A stretch of DNA of 36,159 nt from a virus. A program made the position numbers and the translations under genes. Shown in pieces: positions 17,374 to 25,224 of this stretch (position 1 is the stretch's first letter; each line of letters opens with the position of its first letter). The stretch lies in IMG/VR virus record IMGVR_UViG_3300032245_000376, positions 1 to 36,159 of that record. One strand, given 5' to 3'. A model generated the notes under the pieces. That model had not been told where the DNA came from and did no database searches. It saw nothing but the letters and a program-made list of their open reading frames with translations.

Positions 17374-18621
17374 ATGTCAACAACTAACGCCGACTTTAAA
17401 GTCAAAAAAGGCCTGGTGGTTAATACCACTGCGTCGTTCTTATCAACTGTGACTTCAACTAGCACTACTACAGGTGGTGTTATTCTTTCGGGCGGTATAG
17501 GCATTGCCAAAGATGTTTACATTGGCGGAAATATTGTTGGCTACGGTACAATCGTGGCCGGCGGCGTTCGCTCAACAAGTTCGAGTACAGCCCCTGTAAA
17601 CCCCACAGTTGGAGATATTTGGTACGACACAGTATCCGATGATATTAGTCGCTATACCAGCGACGGTACTAGCAGTTACTGGTTAGATATTACAGGCCCA
17701 ACTGTGGCCAACGTAAATTTTGGTACTAATAATACCTTTGCAGGACTAACCACAACAGGCGACATATTACCTGGTTCCAATGGTTTATACAATATTGGAA
17801 GTCCTACACTACGTTTTAGAACATTGTATGTAACCAGTGCTACAATTGACCTAGGCGGAACTACTCTTTCTGTTAATTCAACAACTAATTCTCTGCATAT
17901 TAATTCAGATCAAGTTGTTACAACTGCTTCTATTGTTAATCTTTCAATTGCCGCGCAAACAGTTGCTGGTGGAGTTGGAGTATATACGTTGTCAGCAGGA
18001 ACTGGTACTGCTGTTAGTGCAAGTAGCGGTACTGTTACTGTATGGAATACAACTCCCGGATTTAGTACAAGTACATTAGTAGCATCAGCAGTTAGTGCTC
18101 AAGTAGGAACAACCACAGCATATAGTAACTCTAGCACATCGTTAGCAACTACAGCATTTGTACAAAGTGTAATACCTAGAGGTGTTATTTTAATGTGGGG
18201 TGGTGCAACAACTACAATACCTACAGGATGGCAACTTTGTGATGGTACAAACTCTACTCCAGATTTACGCAGTAAATTTATTGTGGGAGCAAGTGCCAGC
18301 GGTGGATATGCAGTAGCAACCACAGGCGGTAGTGCAGACGCTGTTGTGGTTAGCCATAATCATACGGCTTCATCTAGTGTTACTGACCCAGGCCACTTCC
18401 ATACAAGTAACTGGTATAACATCAACGACTATAACCAAGGTAGTCTTTCTCCCGGAGCAGAACAATATCCCGACGATCAACAAGGTAACTTTAACAAAGA
18501 CACTGATACAAAAACCACTGGGATTACTGTTTCTACAACCGTTAGTAGTTCGGGTGTTAGTGCAACTAATGCTAACTTGCCTCCGTACTATGCATTATGC
18601 TACATTCAAAAAATGTTCTAA
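17374..18621 (+). CDS. Tail fibre protein with phage tail collar domain (415 aa)
   Basis: The N-terminal half carries a fibre repeat (residues about 28-55, STTTGGVILSGGIGIAKDVY). Next comes a module RSTSSSTAP...GDIWYD...SYWLDITGPTVA (about 65-115) that recurs in the 1456 aa fibre at about 22678-22830. A tail collar domain (Pfam Collar type) begins near residue 268 with PRGVILMWGG...IPTGWQLCDG and PDLRSKFIVGAS. It is followed by HxH motifs (VVSHNHTAS and GHFHT) like the metal-binding HxH sites of T4 gp12 and gp37 tips. The end, LPPYYALCYIQKMF, is the usual collar-family terminus. This could be the short tail fibre (gp12 counterpart) or a distal long-fibre tip; I cannot decide which. TAAGG lies before the ATG. 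Confidence 0.87.
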   Translation: MSTTNADFKVKKGLVVNTTASFLSTVTSTSTTTGGVILSGGIGIAKDVYIGGNIVGYGTIVAGGVRSTSSSTAPVNPTVGDIWYDTVSDDISRYTSDGTSSYWLDITGPTVANVNFGTNNTFAGLTTTGDILPGSNGLYNIGSPTLRFRTLYVTSATIDLGGTTLSVNSTTNSLHINSDQVVTTASIVNLSIAAQTVAGGVGVYTLSAGTGTAVSASSGTVTVWNTTPGFSTSTLVASAVSAQVGTTTAYSNSSTSLATTAFVQSVIPRGVILMWGGATTTIPTGWQLCDGTNSTPDLRSKFIVGASASGGYAVATTGGSADAVVVSHNHTASSSVTDPGHFHTSNWYNINDYNQGSLSPGAEQYPDDQQGNFNKDTDTKTTGITVSTTVSSSGVSATNANLPPYYALCYIQKMF

Positions 18622-18633
18622 GGATATGAATAA

Positions 18634-19194
18634 ATGAGTTTTCCACTATCACCTACTACCGGACAACTAGCAGTATTCAATGGAATAACCTATTCCTATA
18701 GTACCAGCACACAAAAATGGACTCGCGTAACACAGTCAGTGACTGCCACGACCAGTCTATTCATTTCCGGTAATACACAATCAACAGGTACCACAACCGG
18801 TGCATTAGTTGTTACAGGTGGTGTAGGCATAGGCGGCAATTTATATGCCGGTGCAATCTATTCAAATGGTGTACTTGTAGGCGGAAACGCTGGCAGTGCT
18901 ACCACTTCAACAAACTTAAATGGCGGTCAAGCAGGTTATATACCTTATCAACTGGCCCCAAGCGTTACTACATTGACCAACAAGTTGGTATTTGATGGTT
19001 CCTATGTACAAATAAATAGTAGTACAGTATTAACCACCGCTAGTGTCTATGGACAAGTAGGAATTACTGTGTCTAGCACCAGCACTGGCAATGTTTACCT
19101 AGCATTTATACCTGGAATACAAGGAGTTAGTGCAGATTTTGGATTAATCAGTGACCCAGTAGGACCGATCTATTATGATTGGGGCACATTCTAA
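18634..19194 (+). CDS. Small fibre protein (186 aa), paralogue of the gene at 24424
   Basis: The N-terminal 36 residues (MSFPLSPTTGQLAVFNGITY, then YSTSTQKWTRVTQSVT) are a small domain that is repeated almost residue for residue at the start of the 258 aa protein at 24424. One fibre repeat (TTTGALVVTGGVGIGGNLY, about residues 52-72) and one 'GQAGYIPYQLAPSVT' module (about 97-115) follow. The start is set by AAGGA at the end of the preceding gene, about ten bases upstream. It probably attaches to, or co-assembles with, the neighbouring long fibres. That role is inferred. Confidence 0.78.
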   Translation: MSFPLSPTTGQLAVFNGITYSYSTSTQKWTRVTQSVTATTSLFISGNTQSTGTTTGALVVTGGVGIGGNLYAGAIYSNGVLVGGNAGSATTSTNLNGGQAGYIPYQLAPSVTTLTNKLVFDGSYVQINSSTVLTTASVYGQVGITVSSTSTGNVYLAFIPGIQGVSADFGLISDPVGPIYYDWGTF

Positions 19195-19209
19195 TAAAGA
19201 GAAAATAAG

Positions 19210-22200
19210 ATGGCAACACAAGTACAATGGAAAAGAGGAACCACAGCACAGAATAACACCTACACAGGTGCTATTGGTGAAATTACGGTTGATACTACAC
19301 TAAAACAATTACGTCTCCATGACGGGGCAACTGCCGGCGGAACAACAATTGGTAGTAGTGCTGTTACTGTAACTACTGCAACTAACCTAGCGGGCGGAAC
19401 GGCAGGGCAAATTCCTTATCAAACAGCCGCAGGTGCAACCAGTTTCTTCGGAGCAGGCACAGCAGGTACTGTACTAGTAAGTTATGGCTCATCCGGTACT
19501 CCCACATTCCAAAATACATTAACCCTAGCAGGTACAACAGCGGCTACATCTACTCAAACTGGTGCATTGGTAGTAGGCGGAGGTGTTGGCATTGGTGGTA
19601 ACTTATATGTTGGTGGCGATATTATTGCTAATAAGTTAACTATTCAACTGACCACAGTTACAACAACATTAATACAAACTGATGACATTATCAGTACCTA
19701 TAATACTACTCAATCAAATTCAACAACTACAGGTGCTCTACAAATTGCTGGCGGCGCTGGTATTGGTTTAGATATTACAGTTGGTGGAAGTATTAGAGTT
19801 GGTAGTGTTGTTACAGCCACAACTTTTGCTGGTAACTTATCTGGAAATCTTGTAAGTGCAGGAACAGGTAACATTGTATATCAAAGTGCCAACAATACCA
19901 CAAGTTACTTGACCACAGGTACTGCCGGACAATTGCTAGTTGCCGCAGGTGGCGCACCTGTTTGGACAAGCACTGGCAGTATCTATGTTAACCGCGCAAC
20001 ATTGGCTGACTTGGCCACAACAGCAACTAATGCGGCAACTGCCTATGCAACTATTGCTACTTTATCAACTGGCACTGGTTTTTACGGTGGATCATTTAAC
20101 GGATCAGTAAACCAAACATGGTCATTGAATACTAGTACATTAATGGCCAATGCTGTTACGTCGATTAATATTGTTGGAGGTGCCGCAGGTAGTGTTCCAT
20201 ATCAAACAGCCGCAGGTACAACCACAATGTTACCATTGGGTACTAGTGGTTATGTTCTAACTGCTGGTGCAAGTGCTCCGTCATGGTCAGCAATCAGTGG
20301 ATTAAGCGCAGGTAATGCTACCACTGCAACTAACTTAGCCAACGGTCAACCAGGTTATATACCTTATCAAACAGCACCAGGTTTAACTAGTTTTATTACC
20401 AGTGCTACTACAGGCTATTTCTTGCAAGGTAACTATGCAGGTGCTCCTACCTGGACTGGTACAGCCAGTATGTATGTCAATGATGCAGTTAAATCTACTA
20501 ACCTACGTGCAGGTACTGCTGGACAATTACATTATCAAAGTGCGGCAGACACCAGCGGATTTATTAACACAGCCACAACAGGTAACTTCTTACAGGCCAA
20601 CTACGTAGGTGCACCTACTTGGACAACTACAGCCAGCATGTATGTTCAGGATGCAGTAGTGAGTACAAACGTCCGTGCAGGTACTGCTGGACAATTACAT
20701 TATCAAAGTGGTGCAAGCACAACTGGTTTTGTTGGTCCTGGCTCATTTGGTCAGTTCTTAATGTCAACTGGTGCAAGTGCTCCGGTGTACCAATCAACCT
20801 TAACACAGGCCGGTGGTAATATTATCATCACTAGTAATACTGCGGCTACTTCAACTGCCACAGGTGCCCTACAAATTGTCAATGGCGGTTTAGGTGTTGG
20901 TGGTGATATTTGGGCAGGCAATATATTCACTGGGCCTAATCAGTACATTTATTTTGGTGGATCAACAGGCACTAGAATTTATCGTGACGGTGGCAATAAT
21001 GGTATGTCGTTACAGACTAGTGGCATATCCAGATTGTTCATTGCAGATAACACAGGTATTGTTACAGTAACAACTGGATCTTCTGTAAGTTCAACAAATA
21101 CCGGTGCTCTGCAAGTTTTTGGCGGCATTGGCGTTAATGGCGGCGGTTTTTTTGGCGGTATTGTTACTGCCACAACTTATTATGGTACATTTGCAGGTAC
21201 AATTGGCGGCGTAACAACAATTAATACAGCCAATAATATTGCCGCAGGTACTGCCGGACAAATACACTATCAAAGTGCTCCAGGTATAACTGCGTTTGTT
21301 TCAACTGCTACCACTGGCTACTTCTTACAGGCCAACTACGTAGGTGCTCCTACATGGACTTCAAGTGGTACAATACAAGTAGGCTATGCGGCCAACATAT
21401 TAGGCGCAGGTACAGGTAATTTAGTCTATCAAAGCGGTAGCAATACAACTGCACTACTAAGCACTGGTACTACAGGTCAGTTACTAATGGCCGCAGGTGG
21501 CGCACCTGTATTTACAAATACTTCAAGCATCTATGTTGCAGCCGCAACACAGGTCAACACACAATTACAATCTGCCAGTGCAAACTATTTCCCTGCATTT
21601 GTCAGTGCTAACAATGCCGCAAGTTCGGCAATGTCTGTTTATACAACCAGCAGTTTTTACATTAACCCAGCAAGTGGTAACGTAACAGTTGGCGGCGCAT
21701 TAACTGTCAGCAGTACTGCCTATAACACAGCAACCAACACAGCCAACGCAATTTACACACCGGGTGCTGTCTATGCTGATAAAGGTCTAACAGTAGCAGG
21801 TCCTGTATTATTCAAAGATATTGTTACATTTAACGGTACTGCTACCTATGTTCTAAGTACAAATTCGTATTACACCGATAACCTACTTGAATTACATACC
21901 CCTCCAGGTGGTGTGTATGCTCCGTGGTTTGTCGATGATGGCAAAGATATCGGATTCCGTTTCCATTATTATACAGCAAGCACTGATACTAATGCGGCAT
22001 TGGTACTAGATAACACAACAAAATATCTTGATTGGTATAGCGCAGGTGCTGAAGCCACAAACGGAGACTTCAGCAGTGCTACCTTTGGTATATTTAGAAC
22101 TGGTAATATTAAATTAGTTACTGGTACTGCAAACGCAGGTAACACAAGTTCTGGTGACTTAACTGTATTGGGCGGTGTAGGTATTGGTGGTAGTATATAT

Positions 22201-23580
22201 GTCGGAGGCAACATCACTGTTGCCGGCGCAATTAACGCTACAGTCAACGGTACAATTACATCTGCTACAAACGTAGCAGGCGGTACAGCAGGACAAATTC
22301 ATTATCAAACAGCACCGGGTCTAACTGGCTTTGCTGGTCCTGGTACTGCCGGTAACGTATTGGTCAGTAACGGTACGGGTGCTCCTACCTACAACAACAC
22401 ATTAACATTAACTGGTACTACACAGGCAACATCAACAACAACAGGCGCCCTACAGGTAGCAGGCGGCGTTGGTATTGGTGGTAACATTTACTTCAACGGT
22501 AATCTATATCAAAACGGTGTATTGTTTACCAGTGGTAGTACCAGTACAACCAGTACATTCACAATCAACAACACAACTACCAGTGTGTCAACTACAACTG
22601 GTGCTCTAGTAGTACAGGGCGGCGTTGGTATTGGCGGTAGTGTCAACATTGGTGGTACTGTAACAGGCGGTGGTATCCGTTCAACAAGTACAAGTACCGC
22701 CCCAGCAAATGCTACTGTAGGTGATATTTGGTACAACACATCAACAGATGATATCTATCGTTATACCAACGATGGCACAACTACAACCAGTTACTGGTTA
22801 GACATCACAGGTCCAACAGTGGCTAACCTAAGTTCTATAACTGCAAGTAATATTGCAGGTGGAACTGCTGGACAATTAAATTATCAATCAGCACCAAGTA
22901 CAACTGCTTTTGTTAACACAGCCACAACAGGTAATTTCTTACAGGCAAACTATGTAGGTGCTCCTACTTGGACAACTACAGCCAGTATGTATGTAGGAGC
23001 CGCAACCAGTGCTGTTAACTTGTTTGGCGGAAGTGCTGGACAATTTGCTTATCAAACGGCAGCAGGTGCTACTGCATTTGTATCAACTGGTAGTATGTAT
23101 GTTAATCGTGCAACATTGGCTGACTCAGCAACTGCCGTTGCCGCAAGTGGAATTTCGGGAACTATTGGTAACTCACAACTTACGGGTAGTGGTGCAGTAA
23201 CGGTTACTGCTGGCACTGGTGTAAGTGGTGGTGGCAGTGTTGCATTAGGTAGCACAATAACCATAAACGCAGTAGGCACAACAATTAACTCAACAAGCAG
23301 TGCCTATGTATTAGTGGCCGGCGACGCAGGAAAAACAATCAGTATAACCACAGGTGGTGTTACTATTCCTAATGCTGTAATGAGTGCAGGGCATATTGTT
23401 TCTATCTACAACAACTCAGGTTCAAGTCAAACTATTACTCAAGGTTCAAGTCTTACCTTACAATGGGCAGGCCAATCGACATCACAGACAGGTAACAGAA
23501 CATTAGGACTGTATGGTATGTGTACAATTCTATTCATAACAGCATCAAGTGCTGTAATTACAGGATCTGGACTAACATAA
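19210..23580 (+). CDS. Long tail fibre with Mtd_N-like N-terminus (1456 aa)
   Basis: Residues about 5-48 (VQWKRGTTAQNNTYTGAIGE, TVDTTLKQLRLHDGATAGG) match the small N-terminal domain first described in the Bordetella phage tropism determinant Mtd, common in phage fibres. The shaft contains about eleven 'GTAGQ(I/L)xYQxAxGxTxF' modules, many followed by (A/S)TTGxFLQANYVGAPTW. These alternate with TTTGALxxxGGVGIGGxxYVGG repeats. Residues about 835-970 carry the DDGKDIGFRFHYY module shared with the 1207 aa fibre. The C-terminal 100 residues form a non-repetitive beta domain (AGDAGKTISITTGGVTIPNA, LYGMCTILFITASSAVI). This is a host-recognition fibre assembled from modules found in several neighbours. 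I see no variable-repeat/template pair or reverse transcriptase, so Mtd-style diversity generation is not implied. Confidence 0.88.
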   Translation: MATQVQWKRGTTAQNNTYTGAIGEITVDTTLKQLRLHDGATAGGTTIGSSAVTVTTATNLAGGTAGQIPYQTAAGATSFFGAGTAGTVLVSYGSSGTPTFQNTLTLAGTTAATSTQTGALVVGGGVGIGGNLYVGGDIIANKLTIQLTTVTTTLIQTDDIISTYNTTQSNSTTTGALQIAGGAGIGLDITVGGSIRVGSVVTATTFAGNLSGNLVSAGTGNIVYQSANNTTSYLTTGTAGQLLVAAGGAPVWTSTGSIYVNRATLADLATTATNAATAYATIATLSTGTGFYGGSFNGSVNQTWSLNTSTLMANAVTSINIVGGAAGSVPYQTAAGTTTMLPLGTSGYVLTAGASAPSWSAISGLSAGNATTATNLANGQPGYIPYQTAPGLTSFITSATTGYFLQGNYAGAPTWTGTASMYVNDAVKSTNLRAGTAGQLHYQSAADTSGFINTATTGNFLQANYVGAPTWTTTASMYVQDAVVSTNVRAGTAGQLHYQSGASTTGFVGPGSFGQFLMSTGASAPVYQSTLTQAGGNIIITSNTAATSTATGALQIVNGGLGVGGDIWAGNIFTGPNQYIYFGGSTGTRIYRDGGNNGMSLQTSGISRLFIADNTGIVTVTTGSSVSSTNTGALQVFGGIGVNGGGFFGGIVTATTYYGTFAGTIGGVTTINTANNIAAGTAGQIHYQSAPGITAFVSTATTGYFLQANYVGAPTWTSSGTIQVGYAANILGAGTGNLVYQSGSNTTALLSTGTTGQLLMAAGGAPVFTNTSSIYVAAATQVNTQLQSASANYFPAFVSANNAASSAMSVYTTSSFYINPASGNVTVGGALTVSSTAYNTATNTANAIYTPGAVYADKGLTVAGPVLFKDIVTFNGTATYVLSTNSYYTDNLLELHTPPGGVYAPWFVDDGKDIGFRFHYYTASTDTNAALVLDNTTKYLDWYSAGAEATNGDFSSATFGIFRTGNIKLVTGTANAGNTSSGDLTVLGGVGIGGSIYVGGNITVAGAINATVNGTITSATNVAGGTAGQIHYQTAPGLTGFAGPGTAGNVLVSNGTGAPTYNNTLTLTGTTQATSTTTGALQVAGGVGIGGNIYFNGNLYQNGVLFTSGSTSTTSTFTINNTTTSVSTTTGALVVQGGVGIGGSVNIGGTVTGGGIRSTSTSTAPANATVGDIWYNTSTDDIYRYTNDGTTTTSYWLDITGPTVANLSSITASNIAGGTAGQLNYQSAPSTTAFVNTATTGNFLQANYVGAPTWTTTASMYVGAATSAVNLFGGSAGQFAYQTAAGATAFVSTGSMYVNRATLADSATAVAASGISGTIGNSQLTGSGAVTVTAGTGVSGGGSVALGSTITINAVGTTINSTSSAYVLVAGDAGKTISITTGGVTIPNAVMSAGHIVSIYNNSGSSQTITQGSSLTLQWAGQSTSQTGNRTLGLYGMCTILFITASSAVITGSGLT
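21712..22117 (+). repeat. Fibre module shared with 12535-12940
   Basis: Second copy of the module with LFKDIVTFNGTATYVLSTN, ELHTPP, DDGKDIGFRFHYY and TTKYLDWYS. The protein is strongly conserved against the copy in the 1207 aa fibre, while many codons differ at the third base. Confidence 0.85.
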
Positions 23581-23581
23581 A

Positions 23582-24403
23582 ATGACTATTCTGCAATCAT
23601 TTTTAGGAGCCGGTCCAGGAAGAATAGCACTTAGTGTAGTTTATTCATCCACTACACAATCGCCGACTGTTACACTGGACACATTATCAGGGTATTCTGC
23701 TGGTAAAACAGATATAACAATTACAGTAAATTCTGGTGTTGTGCTTTATGGTAATCCTGGCAGTTTTGCAACTGCTCTTAAAATTACAGGTTCAGCGGCC
23801 GCTGGAGATACAGTCACTTTGATCAATAATGGTCGTATACTTGGTTATGGCGGAGATGGCGCACTTGGTGGACAAGTTGGTCCATCGGGTTCAGCAAGCC
23901 CAGGGCCAATAGGACCATATCAAGGAAGCAATGGTGGCGATGCATTGACCATTATAAAAACAAGCATAACACCAACAATCAATATTATCAATAACGGCAC
24001 CATAGCCGGAGGTGGTGGAGGTGGAGGAGGTGGAGGTGGCTACTATCCAAGTCCCTACGGTCACGGTGGTGGTGGCGGTGGTGGACAAGGTTATCCGGGT
24101 GGTGTGGCTGATACTCAAGGTGGGTCATATAATCCAGCCGGTTCAATACCTTCAGGTACAGCAGGTACATCGGGCTCAGATTCGGGGGCAGGCACTTACG
24201 GTAACGGTGTTAACGGTGCCGGTCGTGGCGGCGCCGGTGGGGCATATGGCGTCGCAGGCTCGGCTGGAACAGACAGTAGCCAATCCAACCCAATCTACAA
24301 AGGCTACGGTTCCAGTGGCGGTGCTGCCGGTGCTTATGTTAGAGGTTCTGCAAAGGTTTCGTTTACAGTGAGTGGAACGCTACAAGGTAACAATATAAGT
24401 TAA
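23582..24403 (+). CDS. Glycine-rich adhesin-like protein (273 aa)
   Basis: The start MTILQSFLGAGP closely matches that of the glycine-rich protein at 15653, suggesting a shared docking peptide. Residues about 17-135 form a beta-rich domain (QSPTVTLDTLSGYSAGKTDI, VTLINNGRILGYGGDGALGG). From about residue 142 the protein has long poly-glycine runs (eleven Gly, then seven Gly) broken by short Tyr/Pro/Ser loops. It ends in a beta strand (KVSFTVSGTLQGNNIS). The ATG follows the stop of the long fibre gene by one base, so the two are probably co-translated, as expected for a fibre and its tip adhesin. The polyglycine design resembles gp38-type adhesins. Direct homology cannot be claimed from sequence reading. 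Confidence 0.8.
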   Translation: MTILQSFLGAGPGRIALSVVYSSTTQSPTVTLDTLSGYSAGKTDITITVNSGVVLYGNPGSFATALKITGSAAAGDTVTLINNGRILGYGGDGALGGQVGPSGSASPGPIGPYQGSNGGDALTIIKTSITPTINIINNGTIAGGGGGGGGGGGYYPSPYGHGGGGGGGQGYPGGVADTQGGSYNPAGSIPSGTAGTSGSDSGAGTYGNGVNGAGRGGAGGAYGVAGSAGTDSSQSNPIYKGYGSSGGAAGAYVRGSAKVSFTVSGTLQGNNIS

Positions 24404-24423
24404 ATAAAGTATAAGGACAAAAA

Positions 24424-25200
24424 ATGAGTTTTCCAACTTCCCCAACAAACGGACAAACCGCAACGCTAAACGGTATAACCTATACCTATAGCAGTGCCAA
24501 TACCTCATGGACTAGAGTTTCACAATCAGTAACTTCTACAATAAGTTTAACAGTCTTGTCTACATCACAATCAACCAGCACCACAACTGGTGCTTTGCAA
24601 GTTGTGGGTGGCGTAGGAATCGGCGGAAACATTTATTTCAATGGTAACCTATACCAAAACGGTGTATTGTTTACCAGTGGCAGTACCAGTACAACCAGTA
24701 CTTTTAACATTACCAATATTACCCAATCAACCAGCACCACAACAGGTGCCCTAGTGGTTGCAGGTGGTGTGGGCGTAGGTGGAAACATTTATTCTGCAGG
24801 TATTCATGTAATACAAAACTCAACTAATGCCAGTTCAACTACTACAGGTGCCCTAATTGTTCAGGGCGGTGTTGGTATTGCTGGTAATGCCTACGTAGGT
24901 GGTAATTTATATACCAACGGTTCAATAATTTTACCAACTAGCATTCAAGAATTTACAGCAACAGGTGGGCAAACATTGTTTACCGTTGCAGGTGGATATA
25001 CAGTTGGTACCATACAGATATTTGCCAACGGTGTACAGTTAGCAAGTTCAGATTACACAGCCAGCAACGGAACAACAGTATCATTAAACACACCTCGTGT
25101 TAGTGGTGATATTATTAGAACGGTATCAGGATTAACCAGCAGTAGCATTAACAACATAAATGCACTCGCAATAGCATATTCTGTAGCATTTGGTGGATAA
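24424..25200 (+). CDS. Small fibre protein (258 aa), paralogue of the gene at 18634
   Basis: The N-terminal domain (MSFPTSPTNGQTATLNGITY, then TYSSANTSWTRVSQSVT) matches that of the 186 aa protein at 18634. Three fibre repeats of the TSTTTGALxVxGGVGIGGN type follow (about residues 55-75, 103-122 and 140-160). The first leads into a NGNLYQNGVLFTSGSTSTTS module also present in the 1456 aa fibre near 22490. The C-terminal 80 residues (IQEFTATGGQTLFTVAGGYT, VGTIQIFANGVQLASSDYTA) look like a separate beta domain familiar from phage fibre and baseplate proteins. A ribosome site AAGGA lies before the ATG. TTAAATAAAG at 24400-24409 could be a weak late promoter. Confidence 0.78.
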   Translation: MSFPTSPTNGQTATLNGITYTYSSANTSWTRVSQSVTSTISLTVLSTSQSTSTTTGALQVVGGVGIGGNIYFNGNLYQNGVLFTSGSTSTTSTFNITNITQSTSTTTGALVVAGGVGVGGNIYSAGIHVIQNSTNASSTTTGALIVQGGVGIAGNAYVGGNLYTNGSIILPTSIQEFTATGGQTLFTVAGGYTVGTIQIFANGVQLASSDYTASNGTTVSLNTPRVSGDIIRTVSGLTSSSINNINALAIAYSVAFGG

Positions 25201-25224
25201 GTAACATATTAAGGAATATTTAGA

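Noticed and set aside
19210-23580. Diversity-generating retroelement suggested by the Mtd_N-like N-terminus
   Set aside because: No reverse transcriptase, template repeat or C-type lectin variable domain was seen. The Mtd_N-type domain is widespread in fibres without such a system.
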